Positions 27,213 to 36,127 of a DNA stretch of 64,000 nucleotides are shown here, in pieces. Under the pieces are notes generated by a model, which saw only the letters and a list, made by a program, of their open reading frames with translations, had not been told where the DNA came from and searched no databases. Source of the DNA: Brevundimonas sp. SGAir0440 (lineage in GTDB: Bacteria > Pseudomonadota > Alphaproteobacteria > Caulobacterales > Caulobacteraceae); NCBI RefSeq assembly GCF_005484585.1, contig NZ_CP039435.1, positions 2,046,001 through 2,110,000 on the forward strand, written 5' to 3'. The stretch's first letter is position 1. Each line of letters begins with the position of its first letter. A program made the translations under genes and the position numbers.

Positions 27213-28526
27213 ATGGGCTTGGCTTTCGACGCGCGCGTATTGATCCTGGCGGCTGACGATGGCCGGATCGGGCCGCTCGCTGCGGGTCTGGATGCGCTGG
27301 GCTGGACGACGGTGACCGCCCGCGACGTCGTCTCGGCCGAGATGACGCTTCAGGACTTTCCGCTCGAAGCCGCCGTCATCGACATCAACACCTTCGACGC
27401 CGACGTGGCGTCACGGCTGTGCGCCGCCGCCGAGCCGCGCCGCCTGCCCATCGTGGTCATCGGCGCCCGCCCCGATTCGGTGAAGGGTGCGGATCTGACC
27501 ATGTCCACGCCGCCGCATCCGGCCCAGGCTGCCTTGCGTCTGGAGCAGCTGGGCCGGGCCGCCATCGCCGAGGAAGAATATCGGCTGCGCGTCACCACCT
27601 TCGCCACGCGCGGGGTCGGCTTGGACAAAAGGACCGACGACGATGGGCCCTTGCGCGTTCTGGCCGCCGGCGTCGCCGACCGGCGCTTTCTCGCCCTGTC
27701 GAACGCCCTGACCGCGGCCGGGGTCGAGGTGGTCGCGGCGCCGACGCCCTACACCGCCTTCGACTATCTGCACGAAAGCCCGTTCGACGCCGCCGTTCTG
27801 TGGGGCGCCGAAGACCATGCGCCGGCCCTGTCGATTGCGGCGGGCATGAAGCGCAACACGCGCCTCTATCACATCCCGCTGATGCTCTATCTGCGCGGCA
27901 GGAACGAGATCAGCCTGGCCGAACTGTTCAACCGCGGCTTCGCAGACGTCGCCTCCGCCGACACGCCCGAGGGCGAAACGGCCGAGCGGATCCTGGCCCT
28001 GGCCGGCGCGCACCGCATCCATCTGGGCATTCGCAAGACTCTGGACTCGGTGCGCAGCCTGGACGTGATGGATCCGGAAACGGGCCTGTTCACGCCGGAA
28101 CTGTTCGCCAGCCACCTGGGCCGCGTCGCCGAGGCCTCGCGCGCGCGCAAGCGCCCGCTGTCCGTCTGCGTCCTGAGAGTGCGCGAAACCGAGTCCGTCA
28201 CCTGGGCGCGTCAGGGTGGTTGGCTGGATCGCGCCATGCCGCAGATCGGGGCCATGGTTTCGCGCCTGGTCCGCGTCGAGGACACCCCTGCCCGCCTGGC
28301 CAAGGAGGTCTTCGCCCTCGCCCTGCCCGCAACCCACGCTGAACCGGCGCGTCTGGCCGCAGAGCGAATCGCCGCCGTGATCGGCTGCACCGCCTTCGAT
28401 GCCGGTCCGGACCGGTCGCCCTTCGTCGCCGAGTTCGACGTCGGCGCCGCCGAGATGCGCCCCGACGAAAGCGCCGCCGCCCTTTTGGAACGCGCCTCGG
28501 CCGACCTGTTCGAAAAGACGCGCTGA
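27213..28526 (+). CDS. popA: PopA-like cyclic di-GMP effector (receiver-receiver-degenerate GGDEF)
   Basis: 437-residue protein with two receiver-like domains (about 5-120 and 140-265) and a C-terminal GGDEF-like domain (about 280-437). The first receiver has lost most of its acidic pocket. In the GGDEF domain the catalytic motif is AKEVF (residues 363-367) instead of GGDEF, so it cannot make c-di-GMP. The inhibitory-site motif RxxD is intact as RVED (354-357). This matches Caulobacter PopA, which binds c-di-GMP at the I-site and helps deliver CtrA to ClpXP at the stalked pole. The ATG at 27213 has SD GGAGA. A 5-bp GC hairpin (28527-28541) follows the stop, overlapping the end of mfd. Confidence 0.8.
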   Translation: MGLAFDARVLILAADDGRIGPLAAGLDALGWTTVTARDVVSAEMTLQDFPLEAAVIDINTFDADVASRLCAAAEPRRLPIVVIGARPDSVKGADLTMSTPPHPAQAALRLEQLGRAAIAEEEYRLRVTTFATRGVGLDKRTDDDGPLRVLAAGVADRRFLALSNALTAAGVEVVAAPTPYTAFDYLHESPFDAAVLWGAEDHAPALSIAAGMKRNTRLYHIPLMLYLRGRNEISLAELFNRGFADVASADTPEGETAERILALAGAHRIHLGIRKTLDSVRSLDVMDPETGLFTPELFASHLGRVAEASRARKRPLSVCVLRVRETESVTWARQGGWLDRAMPQIGAMVSRLVRVEDTPARLAKEVFALALPATHAEPARLAAERIAAVIGCTAFDAGPDRSPFVAEFDVGAAEMRPDESAAALLERASADLFEKTR

Positions 28527-28532
28527 GGGGCT

Positions 28533-31500
28533 TTACGCCCCCGCCACCCGCGCCAGATCAGCGGTGATCCGCTCGGCCACCTTCAGACGTTCCTCCGCCG
28601 TCGGCCAATCGCCAGACACGACGATCTTCTGATCCGGCCGAATTTTCCAGAATGCATGGTTCTTCTGAATCAGCCCGACCAATCCCGCCGGATTGGGGAA
28701 GCTGTTGTCGCGCAACGTCAGCACCGCGCCGCGCGGGCCGATGTCGATCTTCTCGATGCAGGCCTTGCGGCAGTTCGACTTGATGCCGACGATCTTCAGC
28801 AGTTGCTGCGCCTCATCCGGCAGCGGGCCGAAACGGTCGATCAGTTCGGCGGCCAAGGCTTCGCGATCCTCAGCCTGTTCGGCGTCGGAAAGACGACGAT
28901 AGAGGCTCAGGCGCACGTTCAGGTCCGGCACGTAATCCTCTGGAATTAGAACAGAAGCGCCGACATTGATCGACGGCGACCAACCGCGATCCACCGTCTG
29001 TCCCTCGCCCTTCTCACGCAGCTCCGCCACGGCGTCTTCCAGCATCTGCTGGTACAGTTCGACGCCGACCTCGCGGATGTGGCCCGACTGTTCGTCGCCC
29101 AGCAGATTGCCGCCGCCGCGCTGGTCCAGATCGTGGCTGGCCAGCTGGAAGCCGGCGCCCAGATTGTCGAGCGACTGCAGAACCTGCAACCGCCGCTCGG
29201 CCGACAGCGTCATCGGCTTGACGGCGTCCGTGGTCAGATAGGCGAACGCGCGCGCCTTGGACCGCCCGACCCGGCCCCGGATCTGATACAGCTGCGCTAG
29301 ACCGAACATGTCGGCGCGGTGCACGATCAGCGTATTGGCCGTCGGGATATCCAGCCCGCTCTCCACGATGGTGGTGGAGACCAGGACGTCATATTCCCCA
29401 TCGTAGAAGGCGCTCATCACCTCCTCCAGCTGGGTCGCGCTCATCTGGCCGTGGCCGACCACGAACTTCACCTCCGGCACCTGTTCGCGCAGGAATTTCT
29501 CGATGGCGGGCAGGTCCTTCAGGCGCGGCGCGACATAGTAGGCCTGACCTCCGCGATATTTCTCGCGCAGCAGAGCCTCGCGCACCAGGACCGGGTCCCA
29601 CGGCGTGACATAGGTCCGCACCGCCAGGCGATCGACCGGCGGGGTGGCGATGATCGACATCTCGCGGATGCCCGACAGCGCCATCTGAAGCGTGCGCGGG
29701 ATCGGCGTGGCGGTCAGGGTCAAAAGATGCACATCGGCGCGCAGCGTCTTCAGCTTCTCCTTATGCTTGACGCCGAAATGCTGCTCCTCGTCGACGATGA
29801 CCAGGCCCAGATCGCGGAAGCCGACCTGTTCGCTCAGCACCGCATGGGTGCCGACGACGATCTCGACCGAGCCGTCCTTCAGCCCGGCGCGCGTCTCCGC
29901 CGCCTCCTTGGCGCCCACCATCCGCGACAACTGACGCACCTTCACGGGCCAGCCGGCAAAGCGTTCGCTGAAGGTCTTGTAGTGCTGGCGCGCCAGCAGG
30001 GTCGTCGGCGCAACGATCGCCACCTGCTGCCCCGTCATGGCGACGACGAAGGCGGCCCTAAGCGCCACCTCGGTCTTGCCGAAGCCGACGTCGCCGCAGA
30101 TCAGGCGATCCATCGGCGTGCCCTTGCCCAGATCTTCCAGCACATCGCCGATGGCGTTCAGCTGATCGTCGGTCTCCTCATAGGGGAAGCGCGCGCAGAA
30201 CTCGGCGAACAGACCCGGCGGCGGCGTGACCGCATCGGTCTCGCGCAGCGCCCGTTTGGCGGCCAGGGCGATCAGCCCCTCGGCCATGGCGCGCAGACGT
30301 TCCTTGGCCTTGGCCTTTCTGGCCTGCCAGCCTGCGCCGCCCAGCTTGTCCAGCTGAACGCCCTCGGAATCCGACCCGTATCGAGTCAGAAGGTCAATGT
30401 TTTCAACCGGCAGATAAAGTTTGCTCTCGCCGGCGTAGAACAGTTCCAGACAGTCGTGCGGGGCCTGCTGGATCTCCAGCGTTTTAAGCCCTTCATAGCG
30501 ACCGATCCCGTGATCCAGGTGAACCACCAGATCGCCCGTCGTCAGGGCCGACGCCTCCGCCAGGAAGTTCGAGGCGCGGCGCTTCTTGCGCGGGCGCGCC
30601 AAACGGTCACCCAGGATGTCGGTCTCGGAAATGACCGCCACCTCGTCGGTGACAAAGCCATGCTCGACCGGCAGAACGCCGCGCAGATAGAGGTCTTTCG
30701 GGGCCGCCTGAACGTCGGCCCAGTCGCGCACGGCGACGATGTGATCCAGCCCGTGGTCGGCCAGCATGGTCGCCAGCCGCTCCGACGACCCTTCGGTCCA
30801 GGAGGCGAACAGCACCCGCTTGCCCTCGGCCTTCAGGCCCGCCGCGTGGGCCGCCACCGCCTCGAACAGATTGACGCTGTCCTGCGCCCGCTCGGCCCCG
30901 AAGGTCCGGCCCAGACGTCCGCCGGCATCCTCGCCACCCGTGGAAAAGGGCGTGAAGCGCCGCACGGTGCGACCCGCCAGCGCCTGATTCCAGTCGCCGG
31001 CGTCCAGATAGAGCCGCTTTGGCGGCAAGGCGCGATTGGCGCTGGCCTGACCCTTGGCCTTGGCCGCCTCGGCGCGCGCATCATAGGCGTCCGCGACCAG
31101 ATCCCATCGCTCGGCGCGGGCCGTCTCGACTTGGTTATCGAGGAAGATCGCCGCGTCGTCCGGCAGATAGTCAAACAGGCTGTCCAGCGTCTCATAGAAC
31201 AGCGGCAGCCACTGCTCCATGCCCTGACGCCGCGCGCCCTCGCTGATCGTCGCATACAGCGGATCGTCGCCCGGCGCGCCGAAAAGGTTCAGATAGCCGG
31301 TGCGAAACCTCGAGATGGCCGCCGCATCCAGCAACGCCTCCGACACCGGCGCGAGGGACACGGACGTCATCTGGCCGGTCGACCGCTGCGTTTCGGGATC
31401 GAAAGTGCGGATGGATTCCAGCTCGGAGCCGAACATGTCCAGCCGGACGGGCTCCTCGAAGCCAGGCGGATAGACGTCGACGACCCCGCCGCGCACCGCG

Positions 31501-31982
31501 AACTCGCCGCGCTCCGACACGGTCGAGGCCCGGACATAGCCGTTGGCGGCGAAATACCGCTCCAGCGCCTGGATATCGAGATCGCGGCCGACCTTCGTCT
31601 CGAACCCTGCCTGTGTCGTGACCGACTTGGGCGGGGTGCGTTGCATGGCCGCCGACACCGTCGTCACGACCAGAACCGGCGCATCGCCGGGCTTGCGCAT
31701 CGCCAGCCGCGTCAGCGTCGCCATGCGCTGCGCCGCGATACCCGCCGTGGGGCTCAGACGGTCATAGGGCAGACAGTCCCACGCCGGATAATCCAGGACT
31801 TCAATGTCTTTCGAGAAGAACTGAAACGCCTGAACAAAGCTGCCGGACCTCTGAAAGTCGCGTGCGACGAACAGGCCGACACCGCCGCCGGCCTTGAGTC
31901 GTTCGGCGACGATCAGCGCGTCCAACCCCTCGGGCGCGCCGCCCAGATCGGCGTCGGTTCGGTATTCGACCTTGGCGTCCAT
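28533..31982 (-). CDS. mfd: Transcription-repair coupling factor Mfd
   Basis: 1149-residue DNA translocase that removes RNA polymerase stalled at lesions and recruits UvrA. The N-terminal part is UvrB-like (SGSFVQAFQFFSKDIEVLDY; YPPGFEEPVRLDMFGSELES). The RNA polymerase interaction domain follows near 480-550 (LTTGDLVVHLDHGIGRYEGL). The RecG-like motor has GDVGFGKTEVALRAAF (Walker A, about 630), DEEQHFGVKHKEKL (motif II) and QIRGRVGRSKARAFAYL. The TRCF C-terminal domain ends the protein. Length is normal. The start overlaps the sdhE stop by one base. Confidence 0.97.
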   Translation of the reverse strand: MDAKVEYRTDADLGGAPEGLDALIVAERLKAGGGVGLFVARDFQRSGSFVQAFQFFSKDIEVLDYPAWDCLPYDRLSPTAGIAAQRMATLTRLAMRKPGDAPVLVVTTVSAAMQRTPPKSVTTQAGFETKVGRDLDIQALERYFAANGYVRASTVSERGEFAVRGGVVDVYPPGFEEPVRLDMFGSELESIRTFDPETQRSTGQMTSVSLAPVSEALLDAAAISRFRTGYLNLFGAPGDDPLYATISEGARRQGMEQWLPLFYETLDSLFDYLPDDAAIFLDNQVETARAERWDLVADAYDARAEAAKAKGQASANRALPPKRLYLDAGDWNQALAGRTVRRFTPFSTGGEDAGGRLGRTFGAERAQDSVNLFEAVAAHAAGLKAEGKRVLFASWTEGSSERLATMLADHGLDHIVAVRDWADVQAAPKDLYLRGVLPVEHGFVTDEVAVISETDILGDRLARPRKKRRASNFLAEASALTTGDLVVHLDHGIGRYEGLKTLEIQQAPHDCLELFYAGESKLYLPVENIDLLTRYGSDSEGVQLDKLGGAGWQARKAKAKERLRAMAEGLIALAAKRALRETDAVTPPPGLFAEFCARFPYEETDDQLNAIGDVLEDLGKGTPMDRLICGDVGFGKTEVALRAAFVVAMTGQQVAIVAPTTLLARQHYKTFSERFAGWPVKVRQLSRMVGAKEAAETRAGLKDGSVEIVVGTHAVLSEQVGFRDLGLVIVDEEQHFGVKHKEKLKTLRADVHLLTLTATPIPRTLQMALSGIREMSIIATPPVDRLAVRTYVTPWDPVLVREALLREKYRGGQAYYVAPRLKDLPAIEKFLREQVPEVKFVVGHGQMSATQLEEVMSAFYDGEYDVLVSTTIVESGLDIPTANTLIVHRADMFGLAQLYQIRGRVGRSKARAFAYLTTDAVKPMTLSAERRLQVLQSLDNLGAGFQLASHDLDQRGGGNLLGDEQSGHIREVGVELYQQMLEDAVAELREKGEGQTVDRGWSPSINVGASVLIPEDYVPDLNVRLSLYRRLSDAEQAEDREALAAELIDRFGPLPDEAQQLLKIVGIKSNCRKACIEKIDIGPRGAVLTLRDNSFPNPAGLVGLIQKNHAFWKIRPDQKIVVSGDWPTAEERLKVAERITADLARVAGA

Positions 31983-32323
31983 CAGCCGATCCCCTTGCCG
32001 ACTTCGGCCGCGACGTGGGCGCGCATGAAGGCGCGCACCTTGGCCATCACCGGGGTCTCGAACTCGGGCGGCGTCGGGTCACGCTCGATGATCCAGCCGT
32101 AAAGCCACTGATCTTCCTCGTCGATCAGCCGTTCGAACTGGTCCAGTTCCGCATCGGTCAGGGTCGGCGCGACCTGATCGGAAAACGGACCCAGCACCAT
32201 ATCGGCCTCGCGAAAACCCCGCCGCCAGGCGCGGAACTGAATGCGGCCCAGCCGCTGCCTGCGCTCAGGCGTCATCTGCTCAGAGGTCATTTCGCTGTCG
32301 GGACGCGCGTCGATTTCGGCCAC
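31982..32323 (-). CDS. sdhE: FAD assembly factor SdhE (succinate dehydrogenase assembly factor 2)
   Basis: 113-residue helical-bundle protein that promotes covalent flavin attachment to SdhA. The conserved RxxRG motif appears in FRAWRRGFREADMVLG (about residues 31-46), and LIDEEDQWLYGWI contains the conserved acidic/aromatic strip. The sequence is followed directly by mfd, with a one-base overlap (TGATG), an arrangement seen in many alphaproteobacteria together with divergent recG. Confidence 0.93.
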   Translation of the reverse strand: MAEIDARPDSEMTSEQMTPERRQRLGRIQFRAWRRGFREADMVLGPFSDQVAPTLTDAELDQFERLIDEEDQWLYGWIIERDPTPPEFETPVMAKVRAFMRAHVAAEVGKGIG

Positions 32324-32457
32324 AAGAATCCTTGCCCGTTAGAAATGCCGATGCGCTCATGCAGCGATCCGCCGCGCGGAGAGCGATAGCGCATCAGGAA
32401 TGTGAGAAGCGCAGATAGCGTTCCTGAACGGACTTCGCCACCCGTCATGGTCACGCT

Positions 32458-34557
32458 ATGTTCACGGCGATGCGTCCGCAGATTCTCTTTCCCCTGCTCG
32501 CCGAGGTCTCGACCCTGAAGGGCGTGGGCCCTCGCGTCCTGCCTCTGGTGCAAAAGGTGGCGGGCCCTCTTGTCCGCGATCTGCTGTTCCTCAGCCCGTC
32601 CGGCGTCATCGTCCGCCGCCCTGCCGAGGCCGCCACCGCCGTCGATGGCGAGGTGGGCGTCTTCACCGTGACCATCGACCGCCTCTTCACGCCCAGCCGC
32701 CCCGGCGCGCCTCTGAAAGTCCGGGCCAGCGACCCGACCGGTTTTGTTCACCTCGTCTGGTTCGGCGGCTCGCCCCAGCACATCGACCGGCTGTTGCCGC
32801 GCGGCGAAACGCGGTTGGTCGCGGGCAAGGTCGAAAGGTTCAATGGCGAGGTCCAGATCGTCCACCCGGACATCGTGACACTCGAAAAGGCCGCCGACAT
32901 TCCGGCGTCCGAGCCCGTCTATCCGGCGACCCAGGGCCTCAGTTCGCGCCAGTTGCGTAAACTGGTTCAGGTCGCCCTCTCCGCCGCGCCCGACCTGCCG
33001 GAGTGGCAGGATCCCGCCTGGCTCAAGAAGCAGAACTGGCTGGGTTGGCGCGCCGCTCTGGACGCTCTGCACGCCCCTACAAGCGAGATGGACCTGTCGC
33101 CCGACGCCCCCGCCCGCCAGCGCCTGGCCTATGACGAGTTCTTGGCCCATCAGTTGGCTCTGGCCCGTCGTCGCCGGGCCCGCGAGATCAGGCCCGCACC
33201 CGTGATCGCTCCCGGCGCGGCGTCCGAACACCTGCTCCAGGCCCTGCCCTTCCAGATGACCAATGCCCAGGCCCAGGCCGTCGCCGAAATCCGTCGTGAT
33301 CTGGCGTCGGGCCAGCAGATGGGCCGATTGCTGCAAGGCGATGTCGGCTCGGGCAAGACCGCCGTCGCCGCCCTGGCGCTAGCGGACGCCGCTGCCAGCG
33401 GTTTCCAGTCCGCGCTCATGGCCCCGACCGAAATCCTGGCGCGCCAGCATTACGAGAAGCTCGGCCCCATGCTGGACGCAGCCGGCGTCGCCGCCATCCT
33501 GCTCACCGGCCGCGACACCCCGGCGCAACGGCGCGAGAAACTGGCAGCCCTGGCCTCGGGTCAGGCCCAGGTCGCCATCGGCACCCATGCCCTGTTCCAG
33601 GACGCCGTTCGCTTCGACCGCCTGGCCCTGGCCGTCATCGACGAACAGCACCGGTTCGGCGTGAACGAACGCCAGAAGCTGCAAGCCAAGGGCGACCCGC
33701 GCCTGGGCGCCGTGCATCTGCTGACCATGTCGGCCACCCCCATCCCCCGCACGCTGGAGCTGACGCAATATGGCGAGCTGGAGGTCAGTCGCCTGCTGGA
33801 AAAGCCGCCCGGCCGCACCCCCGTCACGACCGCCGTCCTGCCCTTGGCCCGCATCGGCGAGGTCGCCGCCCGTCTGAAGACCGCCGTCGAAAGCGGCGCC
33901 CAGGCCTATTGGATTTGCCCTCTGGTTGAGGAATCCGAGGCCCTCGACCTGGCGGCCGCCGTCGATCGCGCCGACGATCTGCAGCGCCTGCTGGGCGTAG
34001 AGGTCGGCCTGGCCCACGGCCAGATGCCGGGCGCCGAGCGCGAGGCCGTCATGGCCGACTTCGCCGACGGCCGCCTGCCGGTCCTCGTCGCCACCACGGT
34101 GGTCGAAGTCGGCGTGGACGTGCCCAACGCCTCGATCATGGTGATCGAACACGCCGACCGCTTCGGTCTGGCCCAGTTACACCAGTTGCGCGGCCGCGTC
34201 GGTCGCGGCGCAAAGGCCAGTGCCTGCATCCTGCTATACGGCGGTCAGGACGGCGCCTTGGGCGAGACGGCGAAAGAGCGGCTCGAAACCCTGCGTCGCA
34301 CCGAAGACGGATTCGAGATCGCAGAGGAAGACTTCCGCCTGCGCGGCGGCGGCGATCCCCTGGGCCTGAAACAAAGCGGTTTTCCCGCCTACCGCTTCGC
34401 CGACCCGATCCGCCAGCGCAGCCTGATGCTGGCCGCCGCCGATGATGCGCGGCTGATCATGAACCGCGATCCTGATCTGACGTCGGAACGCGGCCAGGCG
34501 GTGCAGGTGCTGGAAGAGCTATTCGACTGGAAAAATCACAAGGCCGGCGCAAGCTAG
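32458..34557 (+). CDS. recG: ATP-dependent DNA helicase RecG
   Basis: 699-residue superfamily 2 helicase that remodels stalled forks and Holliday junctions. The N-terminal wedge domain starts LLAEVSTLKGVGPRVL. The motor has GDVGSGKTAVAALALADA (Walker A, about 296), VIDEQHRFGVNERQKL (motif II), MSATPIPRTLELTQYGEL (motif III) and QLRGRVGRGAKASACILLYG (motif VI). ATG 32458 is used; the internal ATG at 32470 is equally plausible. Stop TAG shares CTAG with the convergent MBL gene. Confidence 0.97.
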   Translation: MFTAMRPQILFPLLAEVSTLKGVGPRVLPLVQKVAGPLVRDLLFLSPSGVIVRRPAEAATAVDGEVGVFTVTIDRLFTPSRPGAPLKVRASDPTGFVHLVWFGGSPQHIDRLLPRGETRLVAGKVERFNGEVQIVHPDIVTLEKAADIPASEPVYPATQGLSSRQLRKLVQVALSAAPDLPEWQDPAWLKKQNWLGWRAALDALHAPTSEMDLSPDAPARQRLAYDEFLAHQLALARRRRAREIRPAPVIAPGAASEHLLQALPFQMTNAQAQAVAEIRRDLASGQQMGRLLQGDVGSGKTAVAALALADAAASGFQSALMAPTEILARQHYEKLGPMLDAAGVAAILLTGRDTPAQRREKLAALASGQAQVAIGTHALFQDAVRFDRLALAVIDEQHRFGVNERQKLQAKGDPRLGAVHLLTMSATPIPRTLELTQYGELEVSRLLEKPPGRTPVTTAVLPLARIGEVAARLKTAVESGAQAYWICPLVEESEALDLAAAVDRADDLQRLLGVEVGLAHGQMPGAEREAVMADFADGRLPVLVATTVVEVGVDVPNASIMVIEHADRFGLAQLHQLRGRVGRGAKASACILLYGGQDGALGETAKERLETLRRTEDGFEIAEEDFRLRGGGDPLGLKQSGFPAYRFADPIRQRSLMLAAADDARLIMNRDPDLTSERGQAVQVLEELFDWKNHKAGAS

Positions 34558-35348
34558 CCGATCACTCGGCTCCAACCATCAAATCCGACCTCGACGTTTT
34601 CAGAAACAAGCGCCGACAAGGCCTTGTAATCCATATCGATGTGCAGGTTCGTCAGCACCGCACGCTCCACGTCTGCGGCGGCGATCCACGCCAGGGCCTG
34701 GTCCAAATGGGCATGGGTCGGATGGGGCGCGTAACGCAGCGCATCCACGATCCAGAGCTTGCACCCGGCCACCGCCGCCAAGGCCGCCTCGTCCAGATCG
34801 GATACATCGCTGGAATAGGCCACGTCGCCCAGCCGATAGCCGACAGAGCGGATCGGCCCGTGCGCCTGGTCAAAAGTCGTGACCGGGATCGCCCCGCCCG
34901 CGCCCTCGACCGACCAGGCCGTGCCATGCGGCGGAATGACCCGCCCGTCCAGAAGCGGCGGATAACCGAACTTGCTCTCGAAGATGTAGTCGAACCGATG
35001 CGTCAGCGAACCATGCGTCGCCGCATCCATCCATGCCGGAATGCGCTTTCTCGCCCGCGCGGCGAACGTGCGCAGGTCGTCGATGCCGTGGGTCTGGTCC
35101 GCATGATCGTGGGTGTAGAGCACCGCATCCACATGCTTCGTACCGCTGGCCAGCATCTGTTCGCGCAGGTCCGGCGATGTGTCGATCAGGACATTGGTCA
35201 CCCCCTCCGCGCCGGTCTTTTTCGCCAGCATCGAACAGCGCGTGCGCCGGTTCTTGGGCTCGGCCGGGTCGCAGGCGCCCCAGTCGCCGTCCCCGCGCGG
35301 CACCCCGCCCGACGACCCGCTGCCCAGAATGACGACTTCGAAACTCAT
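34554..35348 (-). CDS. Metallo-beta-lactamase-fold phosphodiesterase (PhnP-like)
   Basis: 264-residue MBL-fold hydrolase. The start ILGSGSSGGVPRGDGDWGAC matches the PhnP group, which cleaves cyclic phosphate esters such as phosphoribosyl 1,2-cyclic phosphate. The metal motif is YTHDHADQTHGIDDLR (HxHxDH). Later ligands are the Asp in AYSSDVSDLDEAALA and a C-terminal His in LTNLHIDMDYKAL. No phn operon is nearby, so another role, for example on RNA or nucleotide phosphates, is possible. It overlaps tatD by ATGA. Confidence 0.87.
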   Translation of the reverse strand: MSFEVVILGSGSSGGVPRGDGDWGACDPAEPKNRRTRCSMLAKKTGAEGVTNVLIDTSPDLREQMLASGTKHVDAVLYTHDHADQTHGIDDLRTFAARARKRIPAWMDAATHGSLTHRFDYIFESKFGYPPLLDGRVIPPHGTAWSVEGAGGAIPVTTFDQAHGPIRSVGYRLGDVAYSSDVSDLDEAALAAVAGCKLWIVDALRYAPHPTHAHLDQALAWIAAADVERAVLTNLHIDMDYKALSALVSENVEVGFDGWSRVIG

Positions 35349-36127
35349 GCAGGTCTGGGTATCCGGTCAAAGAGGCCGAAGAAGGCCTCGGTCGTGATCC
35401 GATCCGCCTCTTCGGCGCTCCAGCCGCGGATCTGGGCCAGCTTGTCCAGCACATGACCAATGTAGGCCGGCTCGTTGCGCCGCCCCCGATGCGGAATGGG
35501 GGCCAGATAGGGGCAGTCGGTCTCGACGATGATCCGGTCGCCCGGCATATCGCGGATCACCGCCCGCACGTCCTCGGCCGCCTTGAAGGTCGCGATGCCG
35601 GAAACCGAAAACCAGGCGCCCATTTCCGCAGCGATTTTCGCCAGTTCCGCACCACTCGTATAGCAGTGCATCAACATCTTGAACGGCCCTGCGGCATATT
35701 CCTCGCGCAGGATCGACGCCATCACATCGTCCGCCTCACGCGTATGGATCACCAGCGGCAGACCGGTTTCGCGCGCCGCCGCCACATGCTGCCGGAACAC
35801 CGCCGCCTGTACCTCGCGCGGGCTGAGGTCGTAGTGGAAATCCAGACCGCATTCGCCGATCCCGACCACTTTGGGCCGCTGGGCCAGTTCGATCAGGGTC
35901 GCCGCCGTCAAATCCGCCGCATCCTTGGCCTCGTGCGGATGGACCCCGACCGTGCACCAGATGTCCTCATTGGCCATGGCGATGCCGTGCGTCGCCTCAA
36001 AGGTCGTCAGCTTGTCGGAGATCTCCACCATCAGCCCGACGCCCGCCTCGCGCGCGCGCGCGATCACGGCGTCCCGGTCCTCGTCGAACTGCGGCGCGTG
36101 CAGGTTCACATGACTGTCGATCAGCAT
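35345..36127 (-). CDS. tatD: TatD-family metal-dependent hydrolase (DNase)
   Basis: 260-residue amidohydrolase-fold nuclease. Motifs are IDSHVNLHAPQFDED (here HVN replaces the more usual HCH or HAH, so only one of the two first metal His is visible), VGIGECGLDFHYD (metal-bridging Glu), VIHTREADDV, LMHCYTSG and ETDCPYLAP. TatD proteins are 3'-5' exonucleases for DNA repair or apoptosis-like degradation. The HxN replacement could weaken one metal site. The gene starts one base inside the holB stop (TGATG) and its end overlaps the MBL gene. Confidence 0.92.
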   Translation of the reverse strand: MLIDSHVNLHAPQFDEDRDAVIARAREAGVGLMVEISDKLTTFEATHGIAMANEDIWCTVGVHPHEAKDAADLTAATLIELAQRPKVVGIGECGLDFHYDLSPREVQAAVFRQHVAAARETGLPLVIHTREADDVMASILREEYAAGPFKMLMHCYTSGAELAKIAAEMGAWFSVSGIATFKAAEDVRAVIRDMPGDRIIVETDCPYLAPIPHRGRRNEPAYIGHVLDKLAQIRGWSAEEADRITTEAFFGLFDRIPRPA

